From: Mycobacterium cookii
GTDB taxonomy: Bacteria; Actinomycetota; Actinomycetes; Mycobacteriales; Mycobacteriaceae
Direction: 5' to 3'
DNA length: 64,000 nucleotides
Assembly (NCBI RefSeq): GCF_010727945.1
Contig: NZ_AP022569.1
Span: forward strand, 4,588,001 to 4,652,000
Under the pieces are notes generated by a model, which was not told the origin of the DNA, searched no databases, and was given only the letters and a program-made list of their open reading frames with translations. The position numbers were made by a program, and so were the translations under genes. Positions 56,838 to 64,000 of this stretch are shown here, in pieces (positions within the stretch are counted from its first letter, which is position 1; each line of letters starts with the position of its first letter).

Positions 56838-58859
56838 CTACCAGTGCACCCCGGGCACCAGACGCGCGGCCCACTTGACCGGCCCGGGCACCCGGACACC
56901 GGCAACAACGGCGCGCGCCGGACGCTTCGGGCGACGTGACGATGGCTGCCCTGCAAGGACTTCCGGAGTTTCGGAAGTTCCCTCCCCCCGTGCGGCCGCC
57001 GAGTCCGGATAGCCGAGGAAGACCTGATGCAGGACTCGCCGCGACAGCTTGGGGACGAAATAGAGGCCGGCCTCCGACAGGGTGCCCAGCGGGGTGTCGA
57101 TGCGCGCCGGCTTGTCGACCAACCCGCGCACCACCATCGCGGCCGCGTGCTCGGCGGTGATAGGCGGCACCGGGTTCAGCCGGCGCGACGGTTTGATCAT
57201 CGGCGTGGCGACCAACGGCATGTGGATATTGGTGAACGTGATGTGGTCGGAAAGTGTCTCGGTGCCAACCACTTCGGAGAACGTGTCGAGTGCGGCCTTG
57301 GTGGGTAGATACGCACTGTATTTCGGGCTGCGAGCCTGCACGCCGGCGCTGGAGACGTTGACGACGTGACCGAACCGGCGCTCCTGCCAGTGCGGCAGCA
57401 GCGCCAGCACCATCCGCACCGCGCCGAAGTAGTTGACCGCCATCACCCGTTCGTAGTCGTGCAGTCGATCGGTCTGATTGACCACCGATCGGCGGATAGA
57501 CCGCCCGGCGTTGTTGACCAGGTAGTCGACATGGTGGAAGCGGCCCAGGATGTCTTTGACGGTGTGTTCGACCGAACCGGAGTCGGTGACGTCGCAGGTG
57601 AAGGCGTAGGCCTGTCCGCCGTTGGCGCGAATCTCGCCGACCAGATCGTCGAGTGCGTCGCCGTTACGGGCCAGTGCGAACACCGTGGCGCCCCGTTCGG
57701 CGACCGCGACGGCCGACGCGCGCCCGATGCCGCTGGAGGCGCCGGTGATGATGACGTGCCGACCGACCAGCGGTCCTTCCGGGTCGTCGCGGCGGGCTCG
57801 GTCGGGGTCCAAGTGTTCGGCCCAGTACCGCCACAACGCCGGCGCGTAACTGCCGAAGTCCGGTACCGCAATCCCGCTGCCGCGCAACGCGTTCTGCGTC
57901 TGCTCGGAGATGAACGTGGGCGCCAGGTCGACGACGTCGAGAACTTCGCCCGGGATGCCCAGCTGGGTCGCGACCATGTTGCGCCACACCTTGGGTCGGC
58001 CGCGCACCTTGAGCACCGGTGTCGCCATCGAGCGGGGCAACGAACCGCGCAACGGCGGCAAGCCGGCCGGTCTGGCGATGCCACGGTAAATGCCGCGCAG
58101 CCCAATGGTTTTCGGAGAGGCCAGGTGGAATGTTTGGCCGTCCGAGGCGTCGGCGTGCATCAGGGCGACCAACGCGTCGGCGACGTAGTCGACCGGGACG
58201 ATGTTGGTGCGCCCGGTGTCGGGCAGCATGATCGGCGTCAGACGGGGCAGCACCGCCAGCTTGGCCAGCACTCCGAAGAAGTAATACGGCCCGTCGATCT
58301 TGTCCATCTCGCCGGTGCGCGAATCGCCCACCACAACCGCCGGCCGGTAGATCCGGCGCCGAAGGCCGGGCGTCGAGCGGACCAGCTGCTCGGCTTCGAA
58401 TTTCGTCTGGTGATACGGCGTCGGCAACTGCTGGCCGACATCGAAGTCGTCCTCGGTGAACTCGCCGTGGAAGTCGCCGGCCACCGCGATCGACGAGACG
58501 TGATGCAGCGTCGCATCCAGCCTCATCGCCAGGTCGACGACGGCGCGGGTGCCGTCCACGTTCGCCGCGCGCTGCTCGGACTCACCGGCGGTGATGTCGT
58601 AAATCGCCGCGCAATGCACCACATGGTCGACATCGCCCAGCTCGGCGATGGCCTCGTCGGTCAGCCCGAGGCCCGGCTCGGTCAGCTCGCCCACCAGCGG
58701 TTTCGCCCGCTCGCCCCATTGGCCGGCCAGTTCTTCGAAGCGGCCCAGCGACTGGCGGCGCACCAGAATCCACACTTCGGCGTCCGGCCGGGCGTCAAGA
58801 AGACGGGACACCACGCGGCGCCCAATAAACCCGGTACCGCCGGTAACGACATAACGCAT
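56838..58859 (-). CDS. acrA1: AcrA1-like two-domain fatty acyl-CoA reductase
   Basis: 673 aa. N-terminal extended SDR / thioester reductase-like half (TGGTGFIGRRVVSRLL; VVHCAAIYDIT; PYHQTKFEAEQLV) and C-terminal classical SDR half (TGASSGIG; NNAGRSIRR; SSAGVQARSPKYSAYLPTKA with Tyr and Lys). Known relatives reduce acyl-CoA to aldehyde and on to alcohol, for wax esters and modified mycolates. Ortholog of Rv3391. ATG 58859 set by MRYVVTGGTGFIG; longer upstream reading is a shadow of the mmpL gene. The cmaA1 gene found beside it in M. tuberculosis is missing here. Confidence 0.88.
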   Translation of the reverse strand: MRYVVTGGTGFIGRRVVSRLLDARPDAEVWILVRRQSLGRFEELAGQWGERAKPLVGELTEPGLGLTDEAIAELGDVDHVVHCAAIYDITAGESEQRAANVDGTRAVVDLAMRLDATLHHVSSIAVAGDFHGEFTEDDFDVGQQLPTPYHQTKFEAEQLVRSTPGLRRRIYRPAVVVGDSRTGEMDKIDGPYYFFGVLAKLAVLPRLTPIMLPDTGRTNIVPVDYVADALVALMHADASDGQTFHLASPKTIGLRGIYRGIARPAGLPPLRGSLPRSMATPVLKVRGRPKVWRNMVATQLGIPGEVLDVVDLAPTFISEQTQNALRGSGIAVPDFGSYAPALWRYWAEHLDPDRARRDDPEGPLVGRHVIITGASSGIGRASAVAVAERGATVFALARNGDALDDLVGEIRANGGQAYAFTCDVTDSGSVEHTVKDILGRFHHVDYLVNNAGRSIRRSVVNQTDRLHDYERVMAVNYFGAVRMVLALLPHWQERRFGHVVNVSSAGVQARSPKYSAYLPTKAALDTFSEVVGTETLSDHITFTNIHMPLVATPMIKPSRRLNPVPPITAEHAAAMVVRGLVDKPARIDTPLGTLSEAGLYFVPKLSRRVLHQVFLGYPDSAAARGEGTSETPEVLAGQPSSRRPKRPARAVVAGVRVPGPVKWAARLVPGVHW

Positions 58860-58891
58860 GAGACACATGGTGCGCCCGGCGGCGCGGCACG

Positions 58892-61792
58892 TCAACGCTG
58901 TGTGACGTGATCGTTCATGTCGTCGGGGTCGTCCCACAGCAACAGCTGACGCACCGCGGGCCGCGATCCGTAGGGCTGCAGCATCTGACTTGCCGGCCGC
59001 GGGCGCACCCGCAGCGGCCACCAGAACCAGCGGCCGAGAAGGGTGGCGATGGTCGGCGTCATGAAGGAACGCACGATCAGGGTGTCGAACAGCAGGCCGA
59101 GGCCGATGGTGGTGCCGATCTGGCCGAGTACCTGAAGACCGCTGAACACGAATCCGCACATGGTCACGGCGAACACCACGCCGGCGGCGGTCACCACCGA
59201 ACCGGAGCCGGCCATAGCGCGGATGATGCCGGTCTTGAGTCCCGCGTGGATTTCCTCTTTGAAGCGGGAGATCAGCAGCAGGTTGTAGTCGGACCCGACG
59301 GCCAACAGGATCATGACCGCCAAAGCCAATATGACCCAATACAATTTGATGCCCAGGAAGTACTGCCACACCAGCACCGACAGCCCGAACGATGCACCCA
59401 ACGACAGCGCAACGGTACCCACGATCACGATCGCGGCGACCAGGCTACGGGTGATGATCATCATGATCAGCAGGATCAGGCTCAGCGAGGCGATGGTGAC
59501 GATCAGCAGGTCGTAGCTCTCCATGTCGCCGATGTCTTTGTAGGTCGCCGCGGTACCGCCGAGGTAGAAACTCGAACCCGCCAACGGAGTGTTCTTCACC
59601 GCCTCGTGCGCGGCGAGCTTGATCGGCTCGACGTGGGAGATTGCCGCGGGCTCGGCCGGGTCGCCTTCGTGAGTGATGATCATGCGAGCGGCTTTGCCGT
59701 CGGGTGAAACAAAAAGTTTCAGACCACGTTTGAAGTCGGGGTTGCTGAACACTTCCGGCGGCAGGTAGAACAGGTCGTCGTTTTTGGCCTTGTCGAAGGC
59801 CTGCCCCAGCGCGGCCGGGTTGTCGTTCGCGGTGGCCGACTGATTCGCGATACCGGAGTTGGTGGCGAAGTTCTTCAACACCAGTTCCTGGTTGATTTCC
59901 TGGCTGGCGATCTGGGGTGGGATCAGCCCTACCAGCTGCGGCTGGATCGTGTCGAGCTTGTCCAGGCTGACCACCAGGTCTTCGAACTTCTCGGTGAGCT
60001 GATCGATACTGTCAAGTGCCTCAAAGGTATTGCGCAGGGCGAAGCACGCCGGGATGTCGTAGCAATGCTTATCCCAGTAGAAGTAACTGTGCAGCGGCCG
60101 GAAGAAGTCGTCGAAATTCGCGAGCTTGTCTCGCACCTCGGAAATGATCGCCAGGGTTTCGTGGAACTTCTGGGTCTCTTCGTGAGTGGCTCCGGCGAGC
60201 TGCTGTTGCAGGGCATATTGCTGATGCAGGATGCCGATCGTCTTGGTCAGCTCGGCGGATTGCCTCAAGAGGTCCTGCGCGCGGTCCATCTGATACTTGA
60301 GGTTCTGAACCTGGCCGATGCTTTGCTGGCTGATCTGGAATGCGATCGAGCTGTGGTCGAGCGGGGCCCCCAACGGCCGGGTGATCGACTGCACCTGAGC
60401 GATGCCGGGTATGTGCACGATGCCCTTGGCCACCTTGTCCAGCACCAGCATGTCGGCCGGATTCCGCAAGTCGTGGTCGGCCTCGATCATCAGCAGTTCG
60501 GGCTCCAGCCGGGAGCGCGGGAAGTGCCGCTCGGCAGCGGTGTATCCGACATTGGCCGCGGCAGAGGCAGGAATGTAGGGCCGGGTGTCGTAGCTGGTCT
60601 TGTAGCCGGGCAGGGCGAGCAGACCGATCAGCGCGACGGCGATCGAGACGACGAGAATCGGTGCGGGCCAACGGACAATGGCGGTGCCGATGCGACGCCA
60701 GCCGCGAGTCTGCAGCACTCGCTTGGGATCGAACAGGCCGAAATGACTGGCAAGCGTCAGAATGGCGGGGCCCAGCGTCAGCGAGGCGGCCAGGGCGACC
60801 AGGATTCCGATCGCCGCGGGCAGGCCCAGGCTCTGGAAGTAGGGCAGCCGGGTGAATCTGAGGCACGCGACCGCGCTGGCAACCGTCAGGCCCGAGCCCA
60901 AGACAACATGTGAGGTGCCGCGATACATGGAGTAGAACGCGTCTTCCCGCTCTTCGCCGGCGCCGCGGGCTTCGTGATATCGGCCGACGAAGAAGATCGC
61001 GTAGTCCGTTCCGGCGGCGATCACCAGCAATGTCAGCAGATTGGTGGCGTACGTCGACAGCGGGAGGATCCCGATACTGCCAAGGAAGGCAACGAATCCC
61101 CGCGCCGCAGCCATCTCGATCAGGACGGTGGCCAAGACCAGCAGCGTGGTGGAAAACGATCGATAGACGAAGAACAGCATCACGGCGATCACGCCGACGG
61201 TGATCGCGGTGACTTTGTTGGATCCCTTACTGCCCTCGGTGAATTGATCGGCGATCAGTGGGGCGGCGCCGGTGAGGTAGGCCTTGACGCCCGGCGGCGG
61301 CTGCATGTGGTCGATGGTGGCGCGGACCGCGTCGACGGACTCGTTGGACAACGCCTCGCCCTGAGCTCCATTCAGAAACAGCTGAACGTAGGCGGCCTTG
61401 CCGTCGCTGCTCTGGGATCCCGCTGCCGTCAGCGTGTCTCCCCAGAAGTCCTGGATGTGCTGAACGTGCTTCTTGTCCTGCTCCAGCTTGTGCACCATCG
61501 CGTCGTAGAACTTGTGGGCGTCGGCGCCCAGCGGCTTGTCGCCTTCCAGGACGATCATCGCCGAACTGTCGGTGTCGAACTCGTGGAACACCTTGCCGAT
61601 GTGTTTGAACGCCTGATACGACGGCGCCTCGGGGGAGCTGAGGCCGACGTTGTGCAGCCTGCCGACCTCTTCTAGTTGCGGCACAAGGATATTCGGCACC
61701 GCGGCCAGCGCCAACCAGAACAACAGGATGGGCACCGCCAAGCGGTGAATGGTGTGCGGAACGACGGGACGCCGACTGCTGTGATTGCTCAT
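58892..61792 (-). CDS. MmpL-family RND lipid/siderophore transporter
   Basis: 966 aa RND-superfamily exporter. One N-terminal helix (VPILLFWLALAAVPNILV), a large periplasmic domain, five or six helices with the GTDYAIFFVGRYHEAR motif of MmpL proteins, a second periplasmic domain of about 350 residues with coiled-coil stretch (QMDRAQDLLRQSAELTKTIG), and a second set of helices with GSDYNLLLISRFKEE. The two Asp-Tyr pairs (GTDY, GSDY) relay protons. Start overlaps mmpS as ATGA. Closest in layout to MmpS4/5-MmpL4/5 pairs; cargo unknown. Confidence 0.95.
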   Translation of the reverse strand: MSNHSSRRPVVPHTIHRLAVPILLFWLALAAVPNILVPQLEEVGRLHNVGLSSPEAPSYQAFKHIGKVFHEFDTDSSAMIVLEGDKPLGADAHKFYDAMVHKLEQDKKHVQHIQDFWGDTLTAAGSQSSDGKAAYVQLFLNGAQGEALSNESVDAVRATIDHMQPPPGVKAYLTGAAPLIADQFTEGSKGSNKVTAITVGVIAVMLFFVYRSFSTTLLVLATVLIEMAAARGFVAFLGSIGILPLSTYATNLLTLLVIAAGTDYAIFFVGRYHEARGAGEEREDAFYSMYRGTSHVVLGSGLTVASAVACLRFTRLPYFQSLGLPAAIGILVALAASLTLGPAILTLASHFGLFDPKRVLQTRGWRRIGTAIVRWPAPILVVSIAVALIGLLALPGYKTSYDTRPYIPASAAANVGYTAAERHFPRSRLEPELLMIEADHDLRNPADMLVLDKVAKGIVHIPGIAQVQSITRPLGAPLDHSSIAFQISQQSIGQVQNLKYQMDRAQDLLRQSAELTKTIGILHQQYALQQQLAGATHEETQKFHETLAIISEVRDKLANFDDFFRPLHSYFYWDKHCYDIPACFALRNTFEALDSIDQLTEKFEDLVVSLDKLDTIQPQLVGLIPPQIASQEINQELVLKNFATNSGIANQSATANDNPAALGQAFDKAKNDDLFYLPPEVFSNPDFKRGLKLFVSPDGKAARMIITHEGDPAEPAAISHVEPIKLAAHEAVKNTPLAGSSFYLGGTAATYKDIGDMESYDLLIVTIASLSLILLIMMIITRSLVAAIVIVGTVALSLGASFGLSVLVWQYFLGIKLYWVILALAVMILLAVGSDYNLLLISRFKEEIHAGLKTGIIRAMAGSGSVVTAAGVVFAVTMCGFVFSGLQVLGQIGTTIGLGLLFDTLIVRSFMTPTIATLLGRWFWWPLRVRPRPASQMLQPYGSRPAVRQLLLWDDPDDMNDHVTQR

Positions 61793-62235
61793 CCGGACTT
61801 GTCCAGGCAGAAGGTGTAGGCGCTCACTTCGTTGACGGTCCTTTCGGCTTTGACGATGCCGTTCACGGTGATGCGGCAGCCCAGCGTGCTGCCGTTGCCT
61901 TGCGCAACCACGTTGGCGATCACCGCGGGATCGGTGGTGGTGATCGTGTAGGACCACGGCAATGGGACGTTGTCGACCCGTTGCGGCGCGGCATGGACGT
62001 CCTGGTAGTTGATCGTGGCCGTGGATCCGGGGGTGCCGAAGACCTCATAGATGACTTGCTTGGGGTTGAACGGAACGATCTCGTTGGAGGCCCCGCTGCC
62101 GCTTGAAGCGTCCTTTTTCGAGACGAACGCGTCGTGCAGTCGGTCCACCGCGAACCCCGCCAGCGCGACCACCGCGACGGCGACCAGGATCATCCACCGT
62201 CGCCGGATGAATTGGGTAAGCGAAATCCTCTTCAC
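61789..62235 (-). CDS. MmpS-family accessory membrane protein
   Basis: 148 aa: basic N-terminus, one membrane helix (WMILVAVAVVALAGFAVDRL), then an outer beta-rich domain beginning KQVIYEVFGTPGSTATINYQ and ending with a Cys pair (GCRI ... TFCLD). MmpS proteins assist the cognate MmpL in export. Four-base overlaps with both neighbours (tetR stop and mmpL start) show a coupled three-gene operon. Confidence 0.93.
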   Translation of the reverse strand: MKRISLTQFIRRRWMILVAVAVVALAGFAVDRLHDAFVSKKDASSGSGASNEIVPFNPKQVIYEVFGTPGSTATINYQDVHAAPQRVDNVPLPWSYTITTTDPAVIANVVAQGNGSTLGCRITVNGIVKAERTVNEVSAYTFCLDKSG

Positions 62236-62837
62236 CCGTTGGCCTTTCGGTGTCGGGTAAGGCTCGGGATGGCCACCTCGTCGACCAGAGCTTCCACCGT
62301 GCGCTCGGTGAGTGGGCGGTTGGGCATGATCGACCGGAAGATCAGGTAGCCGGGTAACAGGTCCCAGAGTTCGTCGCCGATCGCGGCGGCATCGATCTCA
62401 CCGCGCAGGACCGCGTCGCGCAGGATGTCCTGCATCAGGGCCTTCCGTTGATCCAGGAACTCGTGTTGCATCGCGTCACGAAGCGCGGGGTGACGTGATA
62501 TCTCGACAAGCACGGCGCGGATGGTGCCGGCCTGCTCGGATGTCTGCCGGCTGATCGCGTGTCCCAGCTGCAGCAGATCGCCGCGCAGCGTACCGGTCTG
62601 AGGATGAACCGCGATCTGGCGGCAGCCCTCGATGAACGCCGCCAACACCAACTCGGCCTTCGACGGCCAGCGCCGGTACACGGTGGCCTTGCTCGCGCGT
62701 GCACTGGCCGCGACGGCATCCACCGTCAGCCGGTCGTACCCGTGCTCCTGGAGCAGCTGCAGCGTCACGGCCAGCAGCTCGGTTTCCCGCGGTGACCAGG
62801 GCGAAGACTCAACCCCCGGTCGGGCAGTCTCGGTCAC
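62232..62837 (-). CDS. TetR-family regulator of the mmpS-mmpL operon
   Basis: 201 aa. Helix-turn-helix TVDAVAASARASKATVYRRW, with a TetR_C-like ligand domain. First gene of the tetR-mmpS-mmpL operon, preceded by an array of CAGTAC half-sites overlapping its own promoter, so it likely represses itself and the exporter. GTG start. Such local repressors control drug-efflux MmpL systems in mycobacteria (for example MmpR5 of a different family). Confidence 0.92.
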   Translation of the reverse strand: MTETARPGVESSPWSPRETELLAVTLQLLQEHGYDRLTVDAVAASARASKATVYRRWPSKAELVLAAFIEGCRQIAVHPQTGTLRGDLLQLGHAISRQTSEQAGTIRAVLVEISRHPALRDAMQHEFLDQRKALMQDILRDAVLRGEIDAAAIGDELWDLLPGYLIFRSIMPNRPLTERTVEALVDEVAIPSLTRHRKANG

Positions 62838-62845
62838 AGCGACTA

Positions 62846-62887
62846 ACGATAAGACAACAGCAGCAGTACTGTCCAGTACCGTACTGC
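62846..62887 (-). promoter_or_regulatory. tetR-mmpS-mmpL promoter with three operator half-sites
   Basis: Minus-strand -35 TGGACA (62870-62875) and -10 TATCGT (62846-62851), 18-base spacer. Overlapping them: GTACTG (62866-62871), CAGTAC (62874-62879) and GTACTG (62881-62886). These give two perfect palindromes sharing the central half-site (GTACTG-TC-CAGTAC and CAGTAC-C-GTACTG) and the outer pair GCAGTAC/GTACTGC at 62863-62887. Confidence 0.7.
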
Positions 62888-62900
62888 CGCTGAGATGCGA

Positions 62901-63605
62901 TCAGTAGCTGAAGTCGCGGATGCCGTCCCAGTCGACGAGTGTCCATCCCGTCGCCGGGCTGCCGTTGATCACCACCCGGCCGAGGTTGGGCAGCGGGTGG
63001 CTGGTCGCCAGGCTGTTCTTGGGGTTCTTCACGTTCATCAACGTCCAGTACATGATCGACTCGGAGTGTGAGAACGCCACCGGCCTGCTGCTCCCGCTGT
63101 CGTAGATCTTCTGCACGGCGGCGGTGAACCGGTCGTTGAACTGCACACCGTTGATCGAGCCGGGGACGGCGTCTTTCAAGTCGCCGTTCAGCCAATCCGC
63201 CGGTGCCAGCAGGTAAGTCAGGTCGGCCCGTTTGTTCGGGGTGTTGTTGTACTTGCCCGCGTCGATCTCGCGCAGCCCGGGCAGTATCTCGACCCGCTTG
63301 CCCAGCGCGTGTGCCAGCGGGGCCGCGGTCTCCTCGGTGCGGACCATGTCGGAGGCGTAGACGGCGTCGAAGTTGTTGCGGGACAGTTGGTGGGCAAGCT
63401 GTTCGGCCTGAGCCTGACCTTCCTCGGTGAGGCTCGGGCCGGGAACGTCGGTGTTGATGACGTGCGCGGCGTTGCTCTGCGACTCGGCGTGCCGGATGAA
63501 GGTCAGCGTGATGCTGCGTAGATGCGGTGATCCCGAGCAGGCACCGACGATGACGACGGCGGCGAGTGCGGCAACAGCCTTCCAGATGATGGTGCGAGAG
63601 CGCAT
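62901..63605 (-). CDS. lpqD: LpqD-like histidine phosphatase lipoprotein
   Basis: 234 aa. Lipoprotein signal with lipobox VGAC (Cys23), so anchored outside the membrane. Histidine phosphatase (phosphoglycerate mutase) fold: catalytic FIRHAESQSN, second His in FSHSES, acidic REIDAGKYN. Probably an extracellular phosphatase. Ortholog of Rv3390. Upstream of the tetR operon on the same strand, divergent from htdY. ATG 63605 chosen for the signal peptide; longer frames are not supported. Confidence 0.9.
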   Translation of the reverse strand: MRSRTIIWKAVAALAAVVIVGACSGSPHLRSITLTFIRHAESQSNAAHVINTDVPGPSLTEEGQAQAEQLAHQLSRNNFDAVYASDMVRTEETAAPLAHALGKRVEILPGLREIDAGKYNNTPNKRADLTYLLAPADWLNGDLKDAVPGSINGVQFNDRFTAAVQKIYDSGSSRPVAFSHSESIMYWTLMNVKNPKNSLATSHPLPNLGRVVINGSPATGWTLVDWDGIRDFSY

Positions 63606-63689
63606 AGCGATAGCCTGCCTTGTCAGCGGCTTCAGTGTGGCGGGTTTGCCACGGATAGCCGGGTGAATCGAATGCAGAGGAGGCCCGAA

Positions 63690-64000
63690 ATGGCGATCGA
63701 CCCGAAGGCCGTGGGCGCGACGACCGAACCGATGCTGTTCGAGTGGACCGACCGCGACACGCTGCTCTATGCGCTCGGTGTCGGCGCCGGTACCGAGGAT
63801 TTGTCGTTCACCACCGAGAACAGCCACGGCATCGACCAGCAGGTGCTGCCGACGTATGCGGTGATCTGCTGCCCGGCGTTCGGTGCGGCCGGCAAGGTCG
63901 GTTCGTTCAATTGGGCCATGCTGCTGCACGGCTCGCAGGGCATCCGGCTGCACGCGCCGCTGCCTCCCGCCGGCAAGTTGTCGGTGGTCACCGAGGTGGC
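63690..64000 (+). CDS. htdY: 3-hydroxyacyl-CoA/ACP dehydratase HtdY (MaoC-like), 3' end cut by window
   Basis: Open to the window end without a stop: 103 codons visible. Starts MAIDPKAVGATTEPMLFEWT, then LLYALGVGAG and HGIDQQVLPTYAVICCPAFG as in Rv3389c. This is the N-terminal, non-catalytic hotdog half of a double-hotdog R-specific enoyl-CoA hydratase; the catalytic half lies beyond the window. GAGGAGG at 63676-63682 sets the ATG. Divergent from lpqD, 84 bases apart. Confidence 0.92.
   Translation, partial: MAIDPKAVGATTEPMLFEWTDRDTLLYALGVGAGTEDLSFTTENSHGIDQQVLPTYAVICCPAFGAAGKVGSFNWAMLLHGSQGIRLHAPLPPAGKLSVVTEV

Noticed and set aside
55060..57012. 650-codon open frame opposite the PAS-PP2C gene
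   Set aside because: Shadow of the clear multidomain gene on the other strand; Arg/Gln/Asp-rich without domains.
58860..59369. N-terminal 170-residue extension of acrA1
   Set aside because: The extension is the other-frame reading of mmpL; the SDR motif MRYVVTGGTGFIG marks the true start.

Overview
The window is a contiguous piece of a mycobacterial chromosome, very probably a non-tuberculous Mycobacterium. It is GC-rich, and its backbone gene order matches the Mycobacterium tuberculosis block glmS (Rv3436c) to htdY (Rv3389c), read in the opposite direction: glmS, nnr, gadB, alr, tsaE, tsaB, rimI, tsaD, groES, groEL1, (insertion), whiB3, Rv3415c-like, sigD, rsdA, Rv3412-like, guaB2, guaB3, choD, Rv3401-like, Rv3400-like, guaA, imuA', imuB, iunH, acrA1, lpqD, htdY. 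Assignments to these families rest on remembered family motifs and synteny, not on a database search. No tRNA, rRNA, CRISPR array, transposase or integrase gene was seen.

Layout. 1-8.5 kb: end of glmS, an S9 peptidase, a Baeyer-Villiger type flavoprotein with a 29-bp operator-like palindrome, the NAD(P)HX repair enzyme and glutamate decarboxylase. 8.6-13.4 kb: a tightly coupled run alr, hydrolase, tsaE, tsaB, rimI, tsaD with overlapping start and stop codons (cell-wall D-alanine and tRNA t6A synthesis). 13.4-15.7 kb: CIRCE-controlled groES-groEL1 with a His-rich GroEL1 tail and a terminator.

15.7-36.1 kb: about 20 kb that is absent between groEL1 and whiB3 in M. tuberculosis. Its first part (15.7-20.2 kb) is an array of single genes: a membrane-anchored adenylate cyclase, a methyltransferase, a second nearly identical cyclase, and a RidA-like protein. 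Each is followed by a decayed copy of the groEL1 3' end (GroEL1 C-terminal codons, in two cases with the terminator). Similarity to groEL1 begins at the place that corresponds to the attB core used by phage Bxb1 in M. smegmatis groEL1. The second part (20.3-36.1 kb) holds a ferritin-like di-iron protein and a mostly co-directional cluster: sulfotransferase, unknown, VWA protein, MoxR/NorQ-type AAA ATPase, signal-less solute-binding protein, AveC-like membrane protein, SDR, cytochrome P450, hotdog-like protein, DapA-family lyase and CaiB CoA-transferase. This looks like an uncharacterised oxidative pathway with its own AAA/VWA metalloenzyme-activation pair. Three related AT-richer motifs lie upstream of three of its genes.

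36.2-49.5 kb: whiB3, sigD and its anti-sigma factor, purine genes (guaB2, guaB3, guaA), cholesterol oxidase, and a GH65/beta-phosphoglucomutase pair with a TetR gene. 49.6-64 kb: an exported beta-helix protein, the LexA-boxed imuA'-imuB mutasome genes, a nucleoside hydrolase, a PAS-PP2C-kinase-STAS sigma-regulator protein (Rv1364c-like), acrA1, a TetR-MmpS-MmpL operon with a multi-half-site operator, lpqD and the start of htdY (cut by the window edge).
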